Positions 8,295-15,125 of a stretch of DNA of 64,000 nucleotides are shown piece by piece. How positions within the stretch are numbered: position 1 is the stretch's first letter; each line of letters begins with the position of its first letter. The stretch is from Saprospiraceae bacterium (GTDB lineage: Bacteria; Bacteroidota; Bacteroidia; Chitinophagales; Saprospiraceae). The DNA lies in contig JABAQQ010000026.1 of the NCBI GenBank assembly GCA_019187225.1, forward strand, positions 124,001 through 188,000. Reading direction: 5' to 3'. The translations under genes were made by a program, and so were the position numbers. The notes below the pieces were generated by a model. The model ran no database searches, was not told the DNA's origin, and saw only the letters and a list, made by a program, of their open reading frames with translations.

Positions 8295-8702
8295 ATGCGA
8301 ACCCCCATCCAGTCTTTTCCTGTTAAAAGGAAGAACGACAATGCCGTTGCTTTTTATGCCGGGTTGACACCATCGGCTGAATGCAGGGGCGAGAGAGATT
8401 ACAGCCGTGTTGTAATAGATTGCCCACCAGGTTTCAGATGTGTGCGTAATCATAATGGTGAGCCTGCCTGTCTTCCACCGCCTCCTGTGCCGCCGAGGGA
8501 AAATAAGCCTTACACCTTATGCATGGGAGAGAGAGGTTACAGCCATGTTGTACTAAGATGTCCACGGGATCATAGATGTGTTCGTAATTACGATGGTAAA
8601 CCTGACTGCCTTCCACCGGCCCCAGCGCCACCCCGGGCAAACAAGCCCAATAGTTCGCATCAAAAACAATATGATTCTGTGAGCTCACCGTTGGCGAGTT
8701 AG
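8295..8702 (+). CDS. Cys/Pro-rich candidate precursor, two tandem 4-Cys modules
   Basis: 135 aa beginning MRTPIQSFPVKR, followed by AVAFYAGLTPS, near-identical to the leader of the 7818 gene. The core is a tandem repeat of about 44 residues: CRGERDYSRVVIDC with CVRNHNGEPAC and a Pro-rich spacer PPPPVPPRENKP, then CMGERGYSHVVLRC with CVRNYDGKPDC and PPAPAPPRANKP. Each module has four cysteines, like the single module of the neighbour. Ser/Gln-rich residues end the protein. Module duplication inside a conserved leader resembles the cassette organisation of RiPP precursors, although the modules could equally be small disulfide-bonded domains. It is the last gene of the cluster. Confidence 0.8.
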   Translation: MRTPIQSFPVKRKNDNAVAFYAGLTPSAECRGERDYSRVVIDCPPGFRCVRNHNGEPACLPPPPVPPRENKPYTLCMGERGYSHVVLRCPRDHRCVRNYDGKPDCLPPAPAPPRANKPNSSHQKQYDSVSSPLAS

Positions 8703-8716
8703 AAAACTGCCGAAAA

Positions 8717-8740
8717 TTGGTAGTGTTTAACCACTACCAA
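8717..8740 (+). terminator. Hairpin after the last cluster gene
   Basis: A perfect 9-bp stem TTGGTAGTG / CACTACCAA with a 6-base loop, 14 bp after the stop at 8702. No clear U-tract follows, so termination is only plausible. Confidence 0.45.
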
Positions 8741-8821
8741 ATTACAGAAACCAAGAGCAACTCAACAACTTCAAAATCCATCGTAATGATGGTATCCTCC
8801 GAACAGCCAAAAACTTTCCAG

Positions 8822-8904
8822 CATAGAAACAAGAGTCATGCGAATGAGGGGTTAACAGGCGCGTGACCTGTTAGCCCCTCATTCGCATGACTCTTGTTTC
8901 TATG
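8822..8904. repeat. Long hairpin, 38-bp arms, 7-base loop
   Basis: The arms 8822-8859 and 8867-8904 are complementary over 38 bp, with a single position that becomes a G-U pair in RNA. The arm starts CATAGAAACAAGAGTCATGC. It separates the cyanobactin-like cluster from the sigma/CHAT cassette. It could act as a strong bidirectional transcription barrier, or be a palindromic mobile remnant. Confidence 0.85.
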
Positions 8905-9014
8905 ACTTACAGGACACCCTCTTGCGTTGGTTCGCCCAACTGCGATTTTTCGTACGTCTCTCTTCCCTTCTCTGCAAATCGCCCCCCTCTCCGGATGATT
9001 TTACCCATAAATGC

Positions 9015-9041
9015 TTGGTTTCCGTAGTTTTTCTACTTTTA
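9015..9041 (+). promoter_or_regulatory. Bacteroidota-type promoter for the sigma factor gene
   Basis: TTGG at 9015-9018 and TACTTTTA at 9034-9041 (close to TAnnTTTG), 19 bp from start to start, 30 bp upstream of the ATG at 9072. Confidence 0.5.
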
Positions 9042-9071
9042 CCGCCTAATCCGTTAGCCTTTTCTACAAAC

Positions 9072-9680
9072 ATGACATTGAGAAGGGAGCAGTTGTCGCC
9101 ACGTGGAAGTACTTCGGCGTTTGACAACCAATCGTTTTTCGAGGCGCTGGGGCGGGCCGAACCGGCAGCCATCCGGCAGTTGGCAGCCAAAATTGTGACG
9201 GGCGTGCGGCAGATGTCGGCGCGAGCAGGCCTGTCACCGCAGGACGCCGAGGAAATCCTGAACGACGCCGTGGTGATTACGATTTCTAATATCCGGGAAG
9301 GCAAGTTCCGGTTCATGGACTTCAGCCCGGCCACCTACGCCTCCGGCGTTGCGCGGAAACTGATCGCCAATCGCGTCCGCGTCAAAAAACCGGCGGCACA
9401 GGAACTCGACAACTTACCCTTGTTGTCCGATATGAACCCTGAAGCCTATGTGCAGGACAAGGAAAGACAAAAGCTGGTGGGCCAATTATTGCAACAATTG
9501 GAAGAAACCTGCCGCCAACTGATACAACTGAAATATTTTAACACCCTCCGGGACGAGGAGATCATTGACAAGCAATTGACGCCGTTCACATCCGTCAATT
9601 CGCTGAAAAGCAAGCGGAGTCAATGCCTGAAAAAACTGGCTGGACTGGCCCTGGAGGCAGGTATCACAAGTGTCATTTAG
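9072..9680 (+). CDS. Sigma-70 family (ECF-like) RNA polymerase sigma factor
   Basis: 202 aa from ATG 9072. Residues about 45-95 resemble region 2 (AGLSPQDAEEILNDAVV, then FRFMDFSPATYASGVARKLIANRVR), and the C-terminal part resembles region 4 (LEETCRQLIQLKYFNTLRDEEI). The HTH in region 4 is loose, as in the Bacteroidota sigma genes that sit beside TPR-CHAT proteins. It is followed 30 bp later by a single-pass membrane protein with an anti-sigma-like N-terminus, then a TPR-CHAT protease, all in one direction. This order suggests a signalling cassette in which the membrane protein holds the sigma factor inactive. The target genes are unknown. Confidence 0.75.
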   Translation: MTLRREQLSPRGSTSAFDNQSFFEALGRAEPAAIRQLAAKIVTGVRQMSARAGLSPQDAEEILNDAVVITISNIREGKFRFMDFSPATYASGVARKLIANRVRVKKPAAQELDNLPLLSDMNPEAYVQDKERQKLVGQLLQQLEETCRQLIQLKYFNTLRDEEIIDKQLTPFTSVNSLKSKRSQCLKKLAGLALEAGITSVI

Positions 9681-9710
9681 TTATCCCGATATTCCAAAAC
9701 CTCCGGCATT

Positions 9711-10631
9711 ATGGCAAAATTCGACATAGAAGCATATTTAGACGGGGAACTGAACCCGGACGAGCGGGCGGCATTCGAGGCTGAAATGGATCGGGACCCG
9801 GAATTTGCGCAGAAAGTTCGCCTGATGCAGCAACTGACGGGCGACTTGAAGGTGCAATTGCTGCGCGACCACGTGACGCGAACCATCCGGGACGGCAGCG
9901 CCGGGGGAGGGAAAAAGAGCACTCCCTTCTGGTTGGGCGGCCTGGCCCTTGTCCTGCTGTTTTGCGCGGCGGGATATTTTTTTTTGATTTCGGATAGAAC
10001 AACTCCCGCTTCCGGCGAAACCCCGTCGCCACAAACTCCCCCTTCCCACGAATCGCCGCAGCAAACACCCGGCGGACACCCCGAAAATCCCGGTGAGAAT
10101 CCCATCCTGGAGCCATTGAAACCCAAAATTCCCACTGACCGACCGGTCGCCGGCATCAAACGGCTTCCCGACCCCCGCTATCCCGCTCCGAACATTCGCG
10201 GGGGCGGACCGCAGGATACCGTCCTTGCGACCTTGCTCGACCAAATTTGGTACATGGACTTTCCTCCAGCCGGCGCGCGCTTTGCGCCGCCTTTCGACGA
10301 AGCGGGACAGCTGTTGCAGCAGCGGGATTTCTCCAAAGCCTACCTCCGGCTGGAATTGCTAGAAAGAACGAAGACAGACAACGACACCCTGCGATTTCTG
10401 AAAGGGTATTGTCTCCTGGAAATGGGGCAGGGGGGACAGGCCGTGGATTATCTTGAACAAACTGCAGACGACAAGCCCACCTGGAGCGAATACAGGCAGT
10501 GGTACCGTGCTCTGGGTCTGTTGTTGTCCGGCGACGGGGATGAGGCGAAAAAGGTTTTGGAAATGATCCGCAATGCCCCTAAACATCATTTTCAGCGGCA
10601 GAGTGCGAAGGCGCTGGAATTGCTGAAATGA
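9711..10631 (+). CDS. Membrane anti-sigma-like protein with TPR-like periplasmic domain
   Basis: 306 aa. The N-terminal 60 residues (IEAYLDGELNPDERAAFEAE, then DRDPEFAQKVRLMQQL) look like the helical anti-sigma domain of zinc-less membrane anti-sigma factors. One membrane helix lies at about 73-93 (WLGGLALVLLFCAAGYFF). It is followed by a Pro-rich spacer (about 97-140) and a helical C-terminal domain (about 190-306) with a TPR-like pattern (DFSKAYLRLELL, LRFLKGYCLLEMGQGGQAVDYLE). It probably holds the upstream sigma factor at the membrane and senses a periplasmic partner, perhaps the downstream TPR-CHAT protein. That link is inference from gene order. Confidence 0.75.
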   Translation: MAKFDIEAYLDGELNPDERAAFEAEMDRDPEFAQKVRLMQQLTGDLKVQLLRDHVTRTIRDGSAGGGKKSTPFWLGGLALVLLFCAAGYFFLISDRTTPASGETPSPQTPPSHESPQQTPGGHPENPGENPILEPLKPKIPTDRPVAGIKRLPDPRYPAPNIRGGGPQDTVLATLLDQIWYMDFPPAGARFAPPFDEAGQLLQQRDFSKAYLRLELLERTKTDNDTLRFLKGYCLLEMGQGGQAVDYLEQTADDKPTWSEYRQWYRALGLLLSGDGDEAKKVLEMIRNAPKHHFQRQSAKALELLK

Positions 10632-10661
10632 TTTTTTCACTATCCTTCGTATCAACGCACC

Positions 10662-13529
10662 ATGAAAACATTCCTCTTTTCCCTGTTTTTCTGCGCTCCC
10701 CTGTGGGTTGCAGCGCAAACGCTGGATTCAGTTGTCCTTAAACACATGGACAGTACCCGGAATGTGGCCTTTTCCCATGCAAGAAACGGCGATTTTGCCC
10801 GCGCTCTGGAGGTAAGCGATGCCGCCATAAAATTTACCACAGAAAAAACGGGGCGCCAGTCAGTGATCTATGGGGATTGCTGCCACACCCGGGGGGTGTT
10901 GTTGTATTTAAAAGGCGATTATACCGAATCTGAAAAATGGTTCATTGAAGCTGTTTCCGTTCTGGAACAGACATTGGGAAAGGAAAGCCTCGGATATACG
11001 AAAAGCCTGAACATGCTGGCGAATCTGAATTGCGAAACAGGTAAATACGAACAAGCGGAAATACTTTATATAGAAATTAAAAATATCCGGGAAAAAATAC
11101 TGGGAAAGAACAATGCAAACTATGCTTTGGTCACCAACAACCTGGCACTTTTGTATTATGATATGGGAAAATATGAGCAGGCGGAACCACTTTATATCGA
11201 AGCGGAAAGTATCTGGAGCAAAACGATCGGAATGGCGCATCCCGACTACGCGGCAAATCGGATCAACCTTGCTTTGTTGTACAAGACTATGTGCGAATAT
11301 GAAAAAGCCGAACAACTTTACCTCGAAGCCAAAGATATTTTTGAAGTTCGTTTAAACGATCGCAAGCATCCTTTTTATATGAACTGCCTGAACAACCTGG
11401 CAGCTTTGTACAATGAAGTAAATCAGGATGAAAAAGCCGAATCGCTTTACCTCGAGGCTAAAAACATTCGCGCCGATCTCCTGGGCAAAGAACATCCCCA
11501 CTATGTTGGAAGCCTGATCAATCTGGCGAGTCTGTACGCAAAAGCGAGGCAAGATGAAAAAGCCGAACTGCTGTTTTTGGAAGGAAAAGAAATTTTTGAA
11601 GAGCGCATCCATAACCGCGAACATCCCTATTACATAACCTGCCTCGCTAACCTGGGAATCTTGTATATGGATACCGGTCAACTTGAAAAAGCGGGACCCT
11701 TACTTCTTCAAGCCAAAGACATTCAGGAAAAAGTAATGGGAACGCAACACCCTGAATATGCTAAAAAACTGTATGACCTGGCCGGATTTTATTTGAAGTC
11801 CGGTATGGATGAAAAAGCGGGACAATTCCTGATTGAACTCGCCGGTTTGAACCGGTTTTTGATGACAAGGGCAACACACCATCTTTCAGAGCGCGAATTG
11901 TATAATTATTTGAGCAAATTTTCAAACGCCCAAAACCTGACATTGTCATATGCCCAACTGACCGGCGGCAAAGATCTGACTCCAGCGTGCTACGACAACA
12001 ACCTTTTTTACAAAGGCTTCCTGCTCAATGCCGCTTCCCGGCTGAATGTTCTCGCCGAATCCTCTCCCGAAGCGCGCCATATCAACAATCAACTCAAAAG
12101 CTATCAGAGACGGCTCGCCGCTCAATACGCAATACCAATCACCGAACGAAAGAATGTGGCCGAATTGGAGGAACAAGCCAATGTCGCGGAAAAAGAACTC
12201 GCCCGCACGGTAGCCGGTTACGCCGAAGCGGTTCGGCAAGTCAGTTGGAAGGATGTGCAGGCTGCACTGGAACCCGGCGAAGCCGCTATAGAATTTGTGC
12301 GTTTCAACTATAGCAACCCTGTCCCAACGGACAGCGTTCTGTATGCTGCATTCGTGCTGCGCCCCGGTCTTTCGGCTCCGTTATATATTTCTTTGTTTGG
12401 AGAAAAAGGACTGGCTGCCCTGCTTCAGCAAGGCGCAGAAAAACAAGCAGAACACATTAATGCACTATACCGAAATCCCGCCCTTTATGCAATGTTGTGG
12501 CAGCCTCTGGAACAAGCGCTGTCCGGCGCAAAAACTGTCTATCTCTCACCCGACGGCCTGCTCCACCGCCTCAATCTCCGGGCCGTCGCCACTCCCGACG
12601 GCCATATCCTCGCCGACCGCTACCGGCTCATCCGCCTGAACAGCACCCGCCAATTGGTCATTCCTCCTTCCGCCCAAGCAGCGGCCAACGACGCCCTTGT
12701 TTATGGCGGCATCCGGTACGACATGGATGCCGGGGCCATCCAAAAAGCCAATGCTTCGCTCCAACAATTTAACTCCGGCGGCACGCGCGGCGAACTGGAT
12801 TTTCACAACGCCGACAGCACGCTGCGCCTCGGCTATCGCGGTCCCGGCGAAGGCGGCGCCTGGAACTATCTGCCCTTCACGGAAGTGGAAGCCGGACTTT
12901 TACAACACGACCTGCAGGAAGCCGGTACTTCGGTGCGAATGTTGAGCGGCTATGTCGCCACGGAGGAATCCTTCAAGTCTGTCGGCCATCCCTCACCGCG
13001 CATCCTCCACTTCGCCACGCATGGGTTTTTCTTTCCCGATCCGAAAAATACGGTGGACGGTAGACGGTTGACGATGGACGAACAAGAGACAGTGTTTAAA
13101 ATCAGTGAACACCCGATGATCCGCTCGGGCCTGCTGCTGGCGGGCGCCAACCACGCCTGGAAAAGCGGCAAACCTGCGCAACCCGGCATGGAAGACGGCA
13201 TCCTCACCGCCTACGAGATCAGCCAGATGGACCTCTCCAACACCGAACTGGCGGTGCTCTCGGCCTGTGAAACGGGACTGGGCGACATCGCGGGCAGCGA
13301 AGGGGTGTACGGCCTGCAACGGGCCTTCAAGATCGCCGGAACGCATTATTTGCTCATGTCGCTGTGGAAAATCCCCGACTTAGAGACGCAACAGTTGATG
13401 ACCACTTTTTACCGCCACTGGTTGAAGGACGGGCAGTCGGTGCCGGATGCCTTTCAGGCGACCCAAAAGGAAATGCGCGGGAAGTACAAGGACCCGTTTT
13501 TGTGGGCGGGGTTCATTCTCGTGGAGTGA
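10662..13529 (+). CDS. Secreted TPR-repeat CHAT-domain protein (caspase-like protease)
   Basis: 955 aa with a signal peptide (MKTFLFSLFFCAPLWVAAQ). Residues about 40-400 contain eight or more tetratricopeptide (kinesin-light-chain type) repeats of about 42 residues, with YxQAExLYxEAKxI and HPxYAxxLxNLAxLY motifs. A helical linker leads to a CHAT domain from about 640 to the end. The catalytic pair is visible: His787 in HFATHG and Cys869 in SACETG, followed by GVYGLQRAFKIAG and ending DPFLWAGFILVE. CHAT domains are caspase/separase-like cysteine peptidases, often in proteolytic signalling or defence. The signal peptide points to the periplasm or outside. It forms a cassette with the sigma and anti-sigma genes, 30 bp after the latter. 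Confidence 0.9.
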   Translation: MKTFLFSLFFCAPLWVAAQTLDSVVLKHMDSTRNVAFSHARNGDFARALEVSDAAIKFTTEKTGRQSVIYGDCCHTRGVLLYLKGDYTESEKWFIEAVSVLEQTLGKESLGYTKSLNMLANLNCETGKYEQAEILYIEIKNIREKILGKNNANYALVTNNLALLYYDMGKYEQAEPLYIEAESIWSKTIGMAHPDYAANRINLALLYKTMCEYEKAEQLYLEAKDIFEVRLNDRKHPFYMNCLNNLAALYNEVNQDEKAESLYLEAKNIRADLLGKEHPHYVGSLINLASLYAKARQDEKAELLFLEGKEIFEERIHNREHPYYITCLANLGILYMDTGQLEKAGPLLLQAKDIQEKVMGTQHPEYAKKLYDLAGFYLKSGMDEKAGQFLIELAGLNRFLMTRATHHLSERELYNYLSKFSNAQNLTLSYAQLTGGKDLTPACYDNNLFYKGFLLNAASRLNVLAESSPEARHINNQLKSYQRRLAAQYAIPITERKNVAELEEQANVAEKELARTVAGYAEAVRQVSWKDVQAALEPGEAAIEFVRFNYSNPVPTDSVLYAAFVLRPGLSAPLYISLFGEKGLAALLQQGAEKQAEHINALYRNPALYAMLWQPLEQALSGAKTVYLSPDGLLHRLNLRAVATPDGHILADRYRLIRLNSTRQLVIPPSAQAAANDALVYGGIRYDMDAGAIQKANASLQQFNSGGTRGELDFHNADSTLRLGYRGPGEGGAWNYLPFTEVEAGLLQHDLQEAGTSVRMLSGYVATEESFKSVGHPSPRILHFATHGFFFPDPKNTVDGRRLTMDEQETVFKISEHPMIRSGLLLAGANHAWKSGKPAQPGMEDGILTAYEISQMDLSNTELAVLSACETGLGDIAGSEGVYGLQRAFKIAGTHYLLMSLWKIPDLETQQLMTTFYRHWLKDGQSVPDAFQATQKEMRGKYKDPFLWAGFILVE

Positions 13530-13578
13530 CTGCTATGTCTGCACGTCTTCACGTGCTGCTCATGTGTCGCGTTCATCG

Positions 13579-13683
13579 GTAGCGCGGCGTTTACGCCGCC
13601 CGGTTCAAGGGCGTTTACGCCCGAGTTTTATTCGGGGACGGCCTTAAATGGCCTTAAACGGGGCGGCGTAAACGCCGCGTCAC
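13579..13683. repeat. Palindromic dispersed element, family A, copy 1
   Basis: About 105 bp with 25-bp inverted ends: GGTAGCGCGGCGTTTACGCC at the left, GGCGTAAACGCCGCGTCACC at the right. The inner part holds GGTTCAAGGGCGTTTACGCC. A second copy in inverted orientation lies at 48035-48141. Confidence 0.75.
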
Positions 13684-13720
13684 CAATTATAGAACACCCT
13701 CGATGCGCCAAAGATTTTAA

Positions 13721-13757
13721 AAAATGGGTCGCCGACACCGGCGACCCATTTTTTTTT
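13721..13757 (+). terminator. Intrinsic terminator
   Basis: A perfect 10-bp stem TGGGTCGCCG / CGGCGACCCA with loop ACAC, then a run of nine to ten T. An A-tract on the left would make it work in both directions. It is the first strong terminator after the CHAT gene. Confidence 0.85.
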
Positions 13758-13850
13758 GCCCCAGCCATTAACCTTTTTTTCGAGCCTACATAATATGGAT
13801 TATACGACCGAAAACAAACAGGAAACCAAATGAAACAAACCACTTGCTTG

Positions 13851-13958
13851 CCCGCCGAAGCCTTGCGCGAAGGCGGGCGCACCCCAAGCCCCAACGAATC
13901 CATACCCGCCGAAGCCTTTCGCGAAGGCGGACACACCCCAAGCCCCAATAAACCTAAT
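13851..13958. repeat. 54-bp tandem repeat (x2) containing REP-like palindrome, family B
   Basis: Each unit is the palindrome CCCGCCGAAGCCTTNCGCGA plus AGGCGG, followed by CACCCCAAGCCCCAA. The same palindrome occurs at 22762-22791 and inside the LytTR regulator gene (46431-46458). Confidence 0.8.
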
Positions 13959-14225
13959 CCATCCCATTACCCCAAAGTCGCCTGACAACCAGTATCCCCA
14001 AGGCGGCTCAACCAAATTCCAGGTACAAATGCACCGGCTCCGGTAGAATCTCTTCGCCCGCGCACAGCGGCGCCGAAGCCTGCCCTTATCCTCCCGGTTT
14101 CACAACGCTTCACATTGAAAAAACTGCCTGAATCCGCCCCCGCGCGGAGTGGGACAGGTCTGCCCCGACAACTGCCCCAACAACTTGATTCACTTGAATT
14201 TATCACCTTTTTAAATCTAAATACC

Positions 14226-14564
14226 ATGAGAAAGCACCTTTTTTTCTTCGCCCTCCTCCTCCCTATTTCTTTCGCCTTCACGACTCCGGCAAACGACCGC
14301 TCCGAAACCGGATGCCCGCCCCCCGCCAACGTGGTACTGACCAATCAATACGGCGGCGCTGCCAGCTTCGACTGGGACGACTGCGGCTGCGGCGGAGAAT
14401 ACCACGTGTATTACATCTCTAATGGCCAGACAGGCCCCGAGTATGTGACCGGCAACTCAGAAATTACGATTTCCAGCCTGACGACGGGGATATATCAGTT
14501 TCACTTCTATACGACGTGCCGGGGAGAATCGAGCTCTATTATCGTGGTAGAGGTGATTATGTGA
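14226..14564 (+). CDS. Small secreted protein, fibronectin-III-like fold (hypothetical)
   Basis: 112 aa with a clear signal peptide (MRKHLFFFALLLPISFAF). The mature part has the motifs CPPPANVVLTNQ, AASFDWDDCGCGGEYHVYY and ITISSLTTGIYQFHFYTTC, the strand-turn pattern of an FnIII-like beta sandwich with five cysteines. The ATG at 14226 is chosen over the longer open frame from 14115 because the signal peptide begins there. A tandem, 5'-truncated copy follows at 14620. Function unknown. Confidence 0.7.
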   Translation: MRKHLFFFALLLPISFAFTTPANDRSETGCPPPANVVLTNQYGGAASFDWDDCGCGGEYHVYYISNGQTGPEYVTGNSEITISSLTTGIYQFHFYTTCRGESSSIIVVEVIM

Positions 14565-14619
14565 AAATAACCATATTTGAGACAGGTCGGAAAACCTGTA
14601 TTGGAAATTGAGGCCACTC

Positions 14620-14929
14620 CCTCCCTATTTCTTTCGCCTTCACGACTCCGGCAAACGACCGCTCCGAAACCGGATGTCCGCCCCCTACCAACGTAGTATT
14701 GACCAACCAATCCGGCGGCGCTGCCAGCTTCGACTGGGATGACTGCGGCTGCGGCGGAGAATACCACGTGTATTATACCGTCAACGGCCAGACAGGCCCC
14801 GAGTATGTGACCGGCAACTCAGAAATTACGATTTCCGGCCTGACGACAGGAATATATCAGTTTTACTTCTATACGACATGCAGGGGAGAATCGAGCTCGA
14901 TCATCGTGGAAGAAGTAATAATGGGATAA
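14620..14929 (+). pseudogene. 5'-truncated tandem copy of the preceding secreted protein gene
   Basis: The DNA from about 14620 is near-identical to 14260-14560. It keeps the frame from LPISFAFTTPANDRSETGC to EEVIMG but lacks the start codon and most of the signal peptide; a TGA sits in frame just upstream (in ATTGAGG). Only a doubtful TTG at 14699 could start translation. Few substitutions have accumulated, so the duplication looks recent. Confidence 0.75.
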
Positions 14930-14968
14930 TATGAGATCAGAACATGGGATGCTTACAAGTAATATTTT

Positions 14969-15047
14969 TTGACAGGATTGACAAGATTTACAGGATTTAC
15001 GTCCTTTTTCGGAGAAAAAATCCTGTAAATCTTGTCAATCCTGTCAA
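14969..15047. repeat. Perfect hairpin, 30-bp arms, 19-base loop
   Basis: The arms 14969-14998 and 15018-15047 are perfect reverse complements; the left arm begins TTGACAGGATTGACAAGATT. The arm itself is made of ACAGGATT-like subunits. It lies between convergent genes and may block read-through. Confidence 0.85.
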
Positions 15048-15125
15048 CATTTAAACTTGCGGGACGGCCTCTTATCTTTTTTTCAGGTATCAGCTACAGG
15101 CGATTCTGATTTCAAAAGCTTCCAT

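Larger units (their letters stand above)
8703..9071. other. Intergenic region with two hairpins and the sigma-gene promoter
   Basis: It holds a small hairpin (8717-8740), a very long near-perfect hairpin (8822-8904) and the promoter-like boxes ahead of the sigma factor gene (9015-9041). The longer open frame that reads through 8922-9071 into the sigma gene is not supported: it has Phe/Pro-rich random composition. Confidence 0.6.
13530..14225. other. Intergenic region filled with repeats, no gene
   Basis: About 700 bp with a palindromic element (13579-13683), a terminator (13721-13757) and a 54-bp tandem repeat built on a REP-like palindrome (13851-13958). The open frames over it follow repeat periodicity and are not genes. 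Confidence 0.7.

Noticed and set aside
2223-8702. A YcaO, lanthipeptide synthetase or radical SAM modification gene in the cluster
   Set aside because: Searched by eye in all frames; none is present, so I do not claim heterocycles or thioether bridges.
12993-13346. 117-aa minus-strand frame within the CHAT gene
   Set aside because: Shadow frame of the well-supported CHAT domain.
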